From: Halomonas sp. GD1P12
GTDB taxonomy: Bacteria; Pseudomonadota; Gammaproteobacteria; Pseudomonadales; Halomonadaceae
Direction of reading: 5' to 3'
Assembly (NCBI RefSeq): GCF_025725645.1
Contig: NZ_CP107007.1
Coordinates: 3,224,001 to 3,288,000, forward strand
DNA: 64,000 nt
Positions within the stretch are counted from its first letter, which is position 1; each line of letters starts with the position of its first letter. The notes beneath the pieces were generated by a model. It was not told the origin of the DNA, did no database searches, and worked only from the letters and a program-made list of their open reading frames with translations. This document shows, one piece after another, positions 21,101 through 29,118 of the stretch. Position numbers and translations under genes: made by a program.

Positions 21101-21654
21101 TCTTTATCCGTAATCACCTGCTCTGGCCCCATTACCTTGCTGCCCTGCCCATCGCCGCCTACAAACAACCCTACCCGTAGGCCTTTCAGCGCTGCTTGTT
21201 GGTGAACTTCTTTGGCAAACCGCTTGGCTTGATCGGTGGCCAACGCATTCATCGGATAAATGACGATGGCCTTGACACCATCGCCCCGCCCCCGGTGGCA
21301 GTGATCCAGCACCGGGTACATAAAACATTCAGTTTTACCGGAGCCCGTACCAGTCGCAACCAGAGTGTTGGCCGCTTGCCTGTCGGAGGTCAACCGCTGC
21401 CACGCCTGCTCTTGGTGGGCATAAGGAGGAAACTCGGTTTCAAACCCCTTAAAAAAATTCCGGCCCGCTGAGCCAGTTAAGAACGGCAAACCCATCGAAA
21501 TATACGGGCCTTTAATAAACGCCTCGCCGCCCTGCTGCTCTTCTACTAGACGCTGAAATTCACCTTTAAATGGGGCGGTTTCGGTCTCAAAGCCAGTAAC
21601 AATAAATTCACATAGCGCGGCAGCGACTTCACTGGCTAATAGGCCGGGAATCAT
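15199..21654 (-). CDS. Giant DEAD/DEAH helicase with DUF1998 and candidate C-terminal nuclease domain (DruE/DrmA-DrmB-like)
   Basis: 2151 residues. The superfamily 2 helicase core has Walker A ATGTGSGKTE (100-109), DELH box in VVDELHTFDGAQG, GTSATLGG (motif III), LLSATPTLEMGIDIG (V) and QRVGRGGR (VI). Several zinc-ribbon Cys pairs follow (CRECHGT, CRQCGKT, CPYC, CPRCH twice). The DUF1998 signature CDCYDNTMDGCYRC lies near 1655-1670. At about 1785-1850, RPDFVMW...AIFLDGYQYH...KRQALIHAGFVVW looks like a Vsr-like PD-(D/E)XK nuclease fold. Size and DUF1998 recall DruE of Druantia, or a fusion of DrmA with DrmB of DISARM; I cannot separate these without a search. It lies between the GTPases and the UvrD helicase, all on one strand. 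Confidence 0.85.
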   Translation of the reverse strand: MIPGLLASEVAAALCEFIVTGFETETAPFKGEFQRLVEEQQGGEAFIKGPYISMGLPFLTGSAGRNFFKGFETEFPPYAHQEQAWQRLTSDRQAANTLVATGTGSGKTECFMYPVLDHCHRGRGDGVKAIVIYPMNALATDQAKRFAKEVHQQAALKGLRVGLFVGGDGQGSKVMGPEQVITDKDTLRNSPPDVLLTNYKMLDYLLMRPKDQALWAHNGPDTLRYLVVDELHTFDGAQGTDLSLLIRRLRARFGMQPEQLICVGTSATLGGGDSAKGLLSYAGDIFSSPFGRDSVIAEQRMSDTEFLENIAFLNLNPDIGPEELQAALQEGLDAYLHTAYQLFFSKAPEEALSAELGRRILGSELKQHGQLANLLRQIKLGTGTPAFHELVSKLAAQVPQRFARQPAQALLALLSLVAHARDQVGRPFVQLRMQLWSRELRRIVGTLREPEVAAATSISEREAPEKYEQVSEYPPLLSFGDDQPPKDQPQVRLPLVQCRECHGTAWLTRMEGGAVTDDVVETALQAIYSSFFSHHAETTLLLPWQQGEKQSPAGKVLHDFKVCRQCGKTAAAGCAGACKGCQAGNEALVRVSKPHQLKEVTRGTVNRVVHEHDCPYCAAKSSLVVFGARAASLSAVAIHQLFSSRDNDDRKLLTFSDSVQDATHRAGFFAARTWQNNVRMALTQLLESQPEPLPILQLPEQFEAFWLNHAEQQGRLTLPYYLREFMPPDQRFSADFEHFEQTGEVKSPERLLPLIRQRMLWQLLEDLAWRAQVGRSLNRLGIAALDWPLAPIEQAAAHWAEVADNTLGYRIDRAAAVGLMMGLMQHLVALGAVGLEDLRYYREKSGTAYLLKFLNYVPPLGPGSPRPQYPATANGEGYEPLSHSTNVPSWYERWLACLNPDALVDKKQREQVIVAALDSLCATGLVQQEHNERGVTLWALNPEQLAITCNIQAVECPGYRLLHVPADHAALWLGLPLLNASDPRRVYEHTRPLRDSLYRTLFRHGEIHRVIAHEHTGLLASSDRTRVENSFIKGDKPWEYNLLSATPTLEMGIDIGDLSSVLLCSVPPAQANYLQRVGRGGRRDGNSFVLTVANGRPHDLVFYADPSRMLDTPVEPPAVFLKARHVLRRQLLAYAMDCWTRGAKGENVVPSGMQPVLDAVEKTQQDRFPYTLLNFIEHNMQEVWDGFVRHVATELSDEDQELLRQYLFGGPQHSEDHLRLYVLNRLRVVADERQRMADTIKELDKQLEKLRKQPQDEHTQAEIVELEREAAGYRGMRIRMNKRETLNFFTDEGLLPNYAFPEEGATLHSVIFRSDKAVAASGAEREFIKREYEYQRPAQAALTELAPESVFYAGNRRVTVSRVETAKGRNIQDWRFCPRCHYSAPADDPSAGFNSKTCPRCHTTQWGDQSARTKMLKMTQVYAFTNAKDAQLDDRSDDREPVFFNKQMLIDFAPSDIAITWVLDDKDKPFGFEFIRAANFLEVNFGRREGEEMYFDVAGEHIQRAGFPICRECGSVQTKAAAAGKKEAEHLKSCRYSRGPKKLASGKEDSGIENCLYLYRRFTSEGLRILLPRLATGGTEEQVNSFVAALQLGLKRRFGGKVDHLRVAYQSEPIGETDERRHFIVLYDSVPGGTGYLHELLSRADNMQAVFQMAYEVMERCDCYDNTMDGCYRCLLEYRNAYGMESTSKALALEMLKDIVKGGHQWVKNEESLSALGGNPWIDSELEARFPEALARFSGAPCVAERKVRVSQDVVRGKHGYRLTIGEVGYELEPQVDLGAAEGVQFASRPDFVMWPVRSELAPVAIFLDGYQYHVHAVSNDLLKRQALIHAGFVVWSLNWYDINSVLGDKAMDVPLPAGMTSPEHNHQAIAGLAKVAGVSNAAEHLSQTTFELLLHFLCEQNMDALAKQALLFLFQCLPGKSLADPAIKQQVQDNLSGLPASFTDLTPEPVALAGSVTLLDQSGPATLTLEVVAAKTLLTSADVASALVTLGYDMHNSSEEAARYQWQRLWTAFNFLQFLPVFYAWMPESKNSGIAAGLLWPPQQLSSADASSCQYPEWFTLLDEPLATALKSHNIVWPAQARVAEELTAGEFDEVVGEVELQFDVYKVALLLEELEDQAAARPYLEAEGWHICTSADALAATLLELDSGA

Positions 21655-21747
21655 AGCAGTCTCTTTGTTTTATAAAGGATGCGACCGTTCGGCGCGTCAT
21701 GTGCTCAGTCATGGAAGCGTAATCAACGGGTATCGCGGATGATCAAC

Positions 21748-22848
21748 TTACAACTTCTGCTTTTCATTTTCCCTCCTGACCATAGTTAGAAGATCTAGAT
21801 GTTTGAATAATTCGGCCCAGTCAGGCAACTTTCCGGTGTCGAGCAAGGTGACGTATGCAGACTTGAAGACTGCATTTAGGCCATAGCCAAAACCGGCAGT
21901 GATGGCACTTGCAACACCAGCATTAACTACCTGCCCCAGAACAGGTATGAGCTTGGTAAGGCTTGCTGCCAATTGACGGCCCAGCAGCGCCAATATTTGG
22001 GTTTTCAGCAATGCCATAGCACCAGCATCGAGAGCGTTAAAGCCATAAATATTGGCTAGACGGGCTGCAAGGGCTAGCTGGATGGGCAATAGGGCGACAG
22101 AGTCTGACATTGGTATCGGATTTAGTCCTGCAGCGCCTGCAGCCGAAGCTGCCGCCATTAGAATGGCGTGTCTGGCTTGTTTCTCTTTCAGTGGGATATT
22201 GCTTTTTTGCGCGCCTACAAAGGCATCTTTCAATTTATCTGCTGGCAGGCTTTCCGCACTCCAATCCAGAAGCGCCCCCAGGTCCAGATCATCTTCGATT
22301 GATGTGGATGTCTCAAAGACTGGACTATCAAAACCCGCATCTTTGAGCTCTTTCTTGAACGCTGCAGCAACCTTACCCTGATCATTTTCGTCAAGCTCGT
22401 CGCCATCACATTGCGTTAATACAATAGCAACCTTCGCATCCCTCTGGACGAGCTGCTTCAAATTCATTAGATCATATTCAGTGATTCGATGACTATTGAT
22501 CGAAATGCAGTACCAGAAAAGGTGTATTTGATTCGACAGGCTAAGCTTGGCAAGACGATCAATCTCTGCCAAGACAACTGATTTAAAGTTATCGTTGTTG
22601 ATAGCGCCATCAACAATTTCATAACCTTCGCTGTCATAAACGACAACAGGCAAGTTATCTTTCTCGAACCGTTGGCACCCCCTGGTAACTGGCCTTCCTG
22701 CCCCGACCGCGGCAAGCTCTTCGCCTAATACCCGGTTAATTAAGCTGCTTTTCCCAACGCCAGTACCGCCCACCAGCATCAGATTAACCTTGGCTATATC
22801 ATTGAGTTGACTATCAAATTCGGCTTGCAAAGATTCTTCCTGGGTCAT
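21748..22848 (-). CDS. GTPase with C-terminal DUF697-like hydrophobic domain
   Basis: A 366-residue P-loop GTPase. G1 is GGTGVGKSS (27-35), G3 is DSEGYE, and G4 is TQCD in place of the usual NKxD/TKxD. The C-terminal third is rich in Ala, Leu and Gly (LLPIQLALAARLANIYGF ... VLGQVVNAGVASAITAGFGYGLN), as in DUF697/YcjF-like GTPases that bind membranes. The ATG overlaps the stop of the preceding GTPase (ATGA), with AGGAGG in that gene's last codons, so the two GTPases are coupled. Inside a restriction-like operon it may act as a sensor, switch or membrane effector; this is inference. Confidence 0.75.
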   Translation of the reverse strand: MTQEESLQAEFDSQLNDIAKVNLMLVGGTGVGKSSLINRVLGEELAAVGAGRPVTRGCQRFEKDNLPVVVYDSEGYEIVDGAINNDNFKSVVLAEIDRLAKLSLSNQIHLFWYCISINSHRITEYDLMNLKQLVQRDAKVAIVLTQCDGDELDENDQGKVAAAFKKELKDAGFDSPVFETSTSIEDDLDLGALLDWSAESLPADKLKDAFVGAQKSNIPLKEKQARHAILMAAASAAGAAGLNPIPMSDSVALLPIQLALAARLANIYGFNALDAGAMALLKTQILALLGRQLAASLTKLIPVLGQVVNAGVASAITAGFGYGLNAVFKSAYVTLLDTGKLPDWAELFKHLDLLTMVRRENEKQKL

Positions 22849-23984
22849 ACAGACCTCCTAGAGTCCATAAATGATATTACTTGGTGTGCTGCAGCGCGCT
22901 GAGCATCAAGCTCTTTTTGCGCAACATCCAAGACAATAGCCATCTCACCTTTCATGAAAGATTGAAAACCTACCATACGTTTTCCAACTGCGGCCACGAC
23001 AGTCCAGAAATCCTCGCTGTCGAGTGCATTAACTTCTTCATTAACTTTTTCTTTTAAAGCTAAATTTGCCTTAGCCATCGCCCGGTCAACACTACTCCGG
23101 ATATGTGTTACAAGTTCGTTTGTGGTAATTTTGGCACGCGATTTGGTTCCTAAAGCACGTAGGAAACTATCGATGGATTCATTAAGCTGCTCAAACGGCT
23201 CAGACTCGTTACCCAACATCCCACTAACATCAAAGTCAGGAAATTCGGCTAAAGCGATATCATCTCTGCTCTGAAAAAAGCGCATTATGATGTCGAATAA
23301 GCTCTGATCCAGCGCTTGAATCGCACTTACATGCTTTCTTTCCATTTCTTTTATCTCTGCCTGCAAACGATCACATACGGCCTCTATCAACGTCCCAGCT
23401 AATTCGGTATCAAGTCCGCTAACAAGCTCATCAAGTGTCGCTTCTCGGCCGAATCTATCGCTCATTCCAGAGCGCTTCCTCACAGCAACAGAACAGACTT
23501 CGGTCACCCTCGTGCCAGGAAAATTGCGCTCCAGATAAGATTTCATGTCCTGAATTTCTTCAGGCTTCGCTTTGTCACACATAGTAAGCACTATTTGCAC
23601 CGGAAGCTTCGCAGATCTGAGCTTTCTTATCAGCCTGAGCTCTACGCCTTCGATACGTGCCGCCGCCGCATTAAGCACATAAATAGCTGAATGCATCCAA
23701 TTTTGAGGCATCGTCTTAGATGAGGGGGCTCTTTCAGCCAGAAACTCGTTGAGACGCTCTTCCCACTTGGCCAAGTTATTTGCCTCGATACCTACGGTGT
23801 CGAATAGATTCAGCACAAACTCTTCGTAAGGTGCGGAACTGGAGAGAAAGTGCTCGTCCCAGCCTGTAACCGGTCGGCCATTCCCGGTCGCAAACACGTG
23901 ATCGCCAAAAATGTAATTACAGAAAGAGCTTTTTCCAGCGCCGGACTTACCTACTACCAGAATATTGATAATCGCGTCGCTCAT
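22845..23984 (-). CDS. P-loop GTPase (YfjP/YeeP-like), partner of the adjacent GTPase
   Basis: 379 residues. G1 is GKSGAGKSS (12-20), G3 DTVGIE, G4 TMCD. The N-terminal part fits the Era/YeeP-like GTPase fold. The rest is helical (residues about 200-379, with MERKHVSAIQALDQSLFDIIMRF and a C-terminal coiled segment) and lacks the DUF697-type hydrophobic domain of its neighbour. It begins 72 bp after the methylase stop. A pair of unlike GTPases suggests a heteromeric complex, perhaps coupling nucleotide state to the helicases. It could instead be a dynamin-like remnant; no dynamin signature is visible. Confidence 0.75.
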   Translation of the reverse strand: MSDAIINILVVGKSGAGKSSFCNYIFGDHVFATGNGRPVTGWDEHFLSSSAPYEEFVLNLFDTVGIEANNLAKWEERLNEFLAERAPSSKTMPQNWMHSAIYVLNAAAARIEGVELRLIRKLRSAKLPVQIVLTMCDKAKPEEIQDMKSYLERNFPGTRVTEVCSVAVRKRSGMSDRFGREATLDELVSGLDTELAGTLIEAVCDRLQAEIKEMERKHVSAIQALDQSLFDIIMRFFQSRDDIALAEFPDFDVSGMLGNESEPFEQLNESIDSFLRALGTKSRAKITTNELVTHIRSSVDRAMAKANLALKEKVNEEVNALDSEDFWTVVAAVGKRMVGFQSFMKGEMAIVLDVAQKELDAQRAAAHQVISFMDSRRSV

Positions 23985-24056
23985 GCATATCCCTTGTTCA
24001 TTAATATCAACTTAGGTTTTATTTTAAGGCCTTGAACAGTGGCTCAATTGTGCATT

Positions 24057-27000
24057 TCATAACCTGCCTATCTGTTCGAAAATCTCCCACGCCACACGGT
24101 AATCTTCTTCCCTATCTGGCCGGAAGAATGGGGCTGTGTATTCCACCGTGCGCTCTGAAGGGCCCCCCGGCAGAGTATCGTCTAAGTAAGTTTTTCTTAT
24201 CGTGCCTTCGGTCAGGTGTTGGATATCTTCCCATCCCAGTGCGACATTGTGTGTCGTAAGTTGCGAGCTGCTGGCGCTGTAAGTGGTACCTTCTTTTAGC
24301 TCTGCAGGTTTGGCTTTGCGGGGCAGTCCTACACCGACCAGGCCCTTGCTGGGGGTGAAGACGATGCGGCCGGTTTGGTCGTAGAAGGTTTCGGCTTCGT
24401 TCTGGCGCATCACGGGGAACTGGACGCGGTAGATGGTGAGCAGTTCTTCCAACGTGAGGCCGAGGGCCTGGGCGACGAGGACGTCGATTTCTACTAGGGC
24501 CTGGCGGCGGGCGTAGTCAGTGCGCAGGGCGTTATGGCGATGCCACTCAGGGGTGAGTTTGGCGAAGAAGCCATTCGGCAGCGCGGCGATGGGTTCGCGG
24601 GTGGCCCAGGGTTGTTGGCGGAAGCTGTCTTGCCAGTTGGATTGCCAGAAGTCGGCGTAGTGGTTGGTGATGCTCACCAATGCCAGCGCACGAACATGCA
24701 GCGCATTACGTACCCGGTCGTCCGTTAGCACCGGCAGCTGGTTAATCAGGGAGGTGTTCGCGTGCCCCATACCGGTACTTTTTACGCGGTAATCCAATAC
24801 CACCGATAGCGTCATGCTGAAGTAATCCAGCATGGTTTGCTCGGATTTGAATGCGGAACACAGGCAGGTGTTAATGTGCGCCGCACCCTTGGGAATAATC
24901 GTGGTGATAAGTGTCCGCTCAGATGATGGGCCAATCATTTCCCGGTTAACCAACCGATAATACTCCGTCACCAACCGCGCCCGATGCTCGCCCTCTTCCA
25001 TCCAGGGCACGCGCGGGGTGCGGTCGCGGTAGGTAGCGGGATCGCAGGCGGGGATGTAGTTGGTGCGCGGCAGGTAGTCGTCCGGCAGGGCTTGCAGGTC
25101 GAGGTTGTCGTAATCCTTGTTACTTTTGCATCCCGGCCGAGGATTTTTGAAAAATGGGTTGCCGACGAAGAAATGGGGGCCGGAGAGTATCCATTGCTCC
25201 GGCGTTTCCGGGAACTCAGTTTCTCTACTGATGGTGCCATCCTGCTGGGCGTTCACTTCGTTCCAATGCTGCGTGGAGTAGTACTGCCCTTTCAAGTCTC
25301 CCAGCCGTCGGGGCTGGGCAGCGAATTTATCCAGTACCGCCATTAACTGGCGGGCGTGTAACGCCGGCAGGCGGGCTTCCAGAGCGTCGGTGCCGGCTTC
25401 GTCGTAGAGCTGGGCGAACAGGGCCAGTTCATGCTGGCCGACTTCGATGATGCGGTCGCGGTGGCCGTCAAATCCCCATTTCACTTTAACTCGTCCATCC
25501 GGAAGCTCGACTTCTTCCTTGATGCCCGGAACCGGCCCCTGCCCGTCATGACTAAATGAATAGTCGATCGTCTGCGGCACGAACAGGTTGGATATGTTGT
25601 AAAACTTAGCCTCTCCGACCGGCCCATAAATGTTCTGGCTGTAGCGTGTGTGGTTATCCACCTCAGCGAACAGCTTCACTTCATTAGCGTACTGGAAATG
25701 TGCCCGCAAACGCCGATACACCTCCTGCCGGAACGCCCCACCCTTGGGATCGTCATAAATCCCTTCCGGATGCAAAAAGCCACTCACGCCCTGCCCGTTC
25801 ACATTGGCCCAGGCACGGGGAAGGAAGCATTTGTACAGGTTGGCCTTTTGCCCGGCGAGCTGTGGGTAGTTCTGGGTGGCGTTCAAAAACGCTTGCGAAC
25901 CTTCCGCTTCCGCCAGCTCCGCAAACCATGCCTGCTGCAGTTGTGGGCTGCGTTCGAATGCCGCTTCCCGCTCGTCGGTCAGTTGCTTGGCGCTGAGTTT
26001 GTGCAGCACAAAGGCGGGGTTGTGGTCGCCGAGGATGCCGCCTTCCTGCCATTCCACTTTGCGCCAGGGCGGGTTACCCAGGGTGATGTCGAAACCGCCG
26101 CGGTTGGCGAAGATGTCGGCGAAGGCCAGTTCCCAGTGGAAGAAGCGGTACTGTTCGCCCAGCTCGTTGGCCAGTTTGAGGGTGGCGAAGAAGGGGTTTT
26201 TGAACAGTTTTTCCAGGTTGAGTTCACCGCGCTGGTTGCTGACTTCCCGGGCGGCTTTTGTTTCAGGACGGCTTTCGGCACGCAGGCTTTGCTGGGGTTC
26301 GTCGGCGGCGAACAGGTCGTCTACCGGTTTGGCGAACAGGTCTTCAGGGGTAGCCGTGTTCTCCAGCAGGTTTTCCTGGGCCGGGGCGAAATCAAAGGTG
26401 CCGGCGCTGTTGAGGATGGTGTTCAGGTCGAACAGCCATTTCTGCCGGTCTGGCAGTTGGTCGACGTTATCCAGCGGCCAGAACCAGAGGGCGCACCAGT
26501 AGTCCATGGCCAGTTTCAGGCGGCGGTAAGGCGAGGCGATGCGGGCGTTGGTATTGAAAATGCCCCGGGTGCGAATGTCGTCTTTTTCCCTTGTGCTGGT
26601 GTGGTATTCGTCGCCACCCTGCTGGCCCCATAGGGAGTAGCTGTCGGTGGTGCGTTTGCGGTCTTTGGCCAGCATTTGGGTGTGTTCCCGCCATAGGCGG
26701 TCGACCGCGTCGCTAAGTAGCTGAAGGGTTTTAATTTCTTGCTCGTCTAGCGGGGCGCAAAACGCTTTTTGCCACGCTTTAATTTTCTTGAAAGCCTCTG
26801 GCCGCAGCTGTTTGGCAGTTTTATCGCTGTAACCCACCATGCCGGGGTCGGGCAACAGGAAGTGATAAATTTCATTTGTTTTGCGCCCGCTTACGGCGCC
26901 TTCGCCGGTGGTTGCTGTAGATGTAGATGCTGGTGCTAGCAGGCTTTTCGGCGCTAGGCGGCGCGGGGCGGTGTTGTACCACAGGCCATCTTTGTGCTGC

Positions 27001-29087
27001 TTTTTCAGCGCACTGGCGGGGTAAACCTCGCGGCGGGCACCAATCAGGCTGTTGCCGGTAAACAGCTGGTAGCCAAACCAGGGCACGTTGTGGCCGCCGC
27101 TCAGGGCGTTCAGCCACAGGGAGACTTCCGCTAGCTCCACCGCGATGGGGTTGAGGTCGACTCCGTAGACGTTGTGGTCGGCCATGTGCATTTTTACCCG
27201 CTGCAGTTCGCGCTGGTACTCTTCATGGGGAATGCGCTCTCCCAGCTCCTGCTGTTTGCGGGTTAAATAGGCTTCCGCTAGCTGGTTAACGGCTTCATTC
27301 AAGAACGCGGCGCTGCCCATGGCGGGTTCGCAAACCGTCAGTTTGAGAATCTGGTCGGCGGTAATGTGCCGGGTTAGGCGCTCTTTTAGGGTGTACTTCA
27401 CCAAGCTTTTGGTGAGCACTTCCGGGGTGTAGTAACTAGCGGATTTTTCCCGGTCTCGCCCGGCCATGCGATAGATAAACTTGCCCTTGGGGTGGGTGCG
27501 CAGGCTGAGTTTGCCGTCTACCTTGTCGTACACGCGCTCTTTGTCATCGAACTCTTCTAGCTGCTCACGGGTGACGAAGTAGCCGGTATCAAGTTCGTCG
27601 GGGTTGATGTTTTGGCCTTTTGGGGCGACTTCGAACAGGTCTTGGGTGGCGAAGAAGCCGCGATAGCTGAGCAGTGCTTCGTACACCGCGCCTAGTTGGT
27701 TGATGCCGAGCTGGGTGTAGCTGACGCGGCCACGGCGTTTTCTTCCGCTGGTGGGCCGGGTCAGCGACATGCTCTGAATCACCTGCTGCAGGGTTTCATT
27801 GCTGAAAGTAACGCGGTTAAGCAGCGAGGTTTTGGCGGGGTCGAATAGGTGGCTATCCAGCCCTTGCAGCGTAAAGGCGTTGGCGGTGCTTTCGTGCAGG
27901 CTGCCTTGGCGGTTAATGGTGTAGCCTTCGTAAATGAGCCGGAACATGCGCTGCAGGCTTTCATGGAAGTAGCTGCCACGGCGGCTCTCTTCGGTGGTTA
28001 GGCGCACGCTTTCCAGCTCGCGCAGGCTTTCCAGGCTGTAACCCATGCGCCAGGTTTCATCATTACTGGGCAGGTAGCCGAGTTCTGGCCGCGCTTCGAT
28101 GTAGAACAGAAACAGAATGCGGTACATGGTGCGCAGGCACTCTTTGGAGAGCTGGTCGGGGTCTAGGGCATTTTCGCCGCTGTAGATACCTTCCTTGCGC
28201 TCGCGGGCCTGCTCGATGAGCTGCGCGGCGGCTTCGTTGCCGAGCAATTCAATGGCATGACGCAGGGCGTATTTGAGGTCGTCGGAGACCGCAAAGGCGT
28301 GCTTGTGGCTGTTTTCGTCCAGGCTGTCTAGCCGGCACTGGCCTTGCTTTCCACCGTTTTCAGGGGGCGCTAGGCTTTCCCGGTGCAGCAGCACGGCGGT
28401 GGCTTTTAGGGTTTTGTCGTCTCGGCGGCCTAGGATCTCTTCCCAATCAAAGCGCAGCATGCGGTTTTGCGACCACTTGTAGCGGTCAATCAAAATGCCT
28501 TGGCGATCACTCAACAAGAGCACCCAGCGCGGCGGGTTTTCGTTACAAGGTGCCGACTGCCGGAACACCGCGTCGTTGAGGATGCTGTACCAACTGGTGT
28601 TCTTCAGCTTGTCGTGGTGCGGGCCGGGGCCGAAGAACTGGTTACTGTGCAGCTCCAGGGAGAGCGGGTCTTCGCCTTCGTTGTTGGCATCAAGCGCCCC
28701 TAGCACCCAGAGCTGGTCGCCCAGCACGCTGAGCACGGGTAGCTCGGCATTGGGGGCAATTTCGCGGTTTTCTGGCTGATAGGGTATGCCTAGCACGCTC
28801 ATCAGCGCTTGAAAGAACTCCCGCTGCAGGCGGATACGTTCGGCGGCGCTGCGCTCGCTCTTGAGCCTGTGACGCAAGGCAAAGTAGCGCTGGTTTAGGT
28901 TACGCAAGCCACGGTGGGGGCTTGGGTCTTCCCTGCCTGCTTGTTTGGCGGTGTCTTCGCGGCTGTTCCACTCTTCAATGGTGTTGGCAAAGTCGCCCTG
29001 GAATACTTCTGCCAGGTAGTGCGCGCTGAAGAATTCGTTGTCGTTGGTTAAGCCTACGAACGTGGCGACGGTTTCTTGTACGGCCAT
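24057..29087 (-). CDS. Eco57I-type N6-adenine DNA methyltransferase (DrmMI/PglX-like)
   Basis: 1676 residues. The N-terminal ~550 residues resemble the long helical/nuclease-like region of large type II and DISARM/BREX methylases (WVLLLSDRQGILIDRYKW, RILFLFYIEARPELGYLP). Methylase motif I is CEPAMGSAAFL near 585, with DLNPIAVELAEVSLWL after it, and catalytic motif IV is GNPPW near 1004. The C-terminal part contains target-recognition-like segments (HFFVGNPFFKNPR). I placed the start at MAVQET because GGGAG lies 9 bases upstream; an earlier ATG adds 20 residues. It lies 31 bp downstream of the SNF2 helicase, as drmD and drmMI often pair in class 1 DISARM. Predicted role: self marking by adenine methylation. 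Confidence 0.85.
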   Translation of the reverse strand: MAVQETVATFVGLTNDNEFFSAHYLAEVFQGDFANTIEEWNSREDTAKQAGREDPSPHRGLRNLNQRYFALRHRLKSERSAAERIRLQREFFQALMSVLGIPYQPENREIAPNAELPVLSVLGDQLWVLGALDANNEGEDPLSLELHSNQFFGPGPHHDKLKNTSWYSILNDAVFRQSAPCNENPPRWVLLLSDRQGILIDRYKWSQNRMLRFDWEEILGRRDDKTLKATAVLLHRESLAPPENGGKQGQCRLDSLDENSHKHAFAVSDDLKYALRHAIELLGNEAAAQLIEQARERKEGIYSGENALDPDQLSKECLRTMYRILFLFYIEARPELGYLPSNDETWRMGYSLESLRELESVRLTTEESRRGSYFHESLQRMFRLIYEGYTINRQGSLHESTANAFTLQGLDSHLFDPAKTSLLNRVTFSNETLQQVIQSMSLTRPTSGRKRRGRVSYTQLGINQLGAVYEALLSYRGFFATQDLFEVAPKGQNINPDELDTGYFVTREQLEEFDDKERVYDKVDGKLSLRTHPKGKFIYRMAGRDREKSASYYTPEVLTKSLVKYTLKERLTRHITADQILKLTVCEPAMGSAAFLNEAVNQLAEAYLTRKQQELGERIPHEEYQRELQRVKMHMADHNVYGVDLNPIAVELAEVSLWLNALSGGHNVPWFGYQLFTGNSLIGARREVYPASALKKQHKDGLWYNTAPRRLAPKSLLAPASTSTATTGEGAVSGRKTNEIYHFLLPDPGMVGYSDKTAKQLRPEAFKKIKAWQKAFCAPLDEQEIKTLQLLSDAVDRLWREHTQMLAKDRKRTTDSYSLWGQQGGDEYHTSTREKDDIRTRGIFNTNARIASPYRRLKLAMDYWCALWFWPLDNVDQLPDRQKWLFDLNTILNSAGTFDFAPAQENLLENTATPEDLFAKPVDDLFAADEPQQSLRAESRPETKAAREVSNQRGELNLEKLFKNPFFATLKLANELGEQYRFFHWELAFADIFANRGGFDITLGNPPWRKVEWQEGGILGDHNPAFVLHKLSAKQLTDEREAAFERSPQLQQAWFAELAEAEGSQAFLNATQNYPQLAGQKANLYKCFLPRAWANVNGQGVSGFLHPEGIYDDPKGGAFRQEVYRRLRAHFQYANEVKLFAEVDNHTRYSQNIYGPVGEAKFYNISNLFVPQTIDYSFSHDGQGPVPGIKEEVELPDGRVKVKWGFDGHRDRIIEVGQHELALFAQLYDEAGTDALEARLPALHARQLMAVLDKFAAQPRRLGDLKGQYYSTQHWNEVNAQQDGTISRETEFPETPEQWILSGPHFFVGNPFFKNPRPGCKSNKDYDNLDLQALPDDYLPRTNYIPACDPATYRDRTPRVPWMEEGEHRARLVTEYYRLVNREMIGPSSERTLITTIIPKGAAHINTCLCSAFKSEQTMLDYFSMTLSVVLDYRVKSTGMGHANTSLINQLPVLTDDRVRNALHVRALALVSITNHYADFWQSNWQDSFRQQPWATREPIAALPNGFFAKLTPEWHRHNALRTDYARRQALVEIDVLVAQALGLTLEELLTIYRVQFPVMRQNEAETFYDQTGRIVFTPSKGLVGVGLPRKAKPAELKEGTTYSASSSQLTTHNVALGWEDIQHLTEGTIRKTYLDDTLPGGPSERTVEYTAPFFRPDREEDYRVAWEIFEQIGRL

Positions 29088-29118
29088 CTGGTATTGCTCC
29101 CTTAGCCCACCCGGGCGG

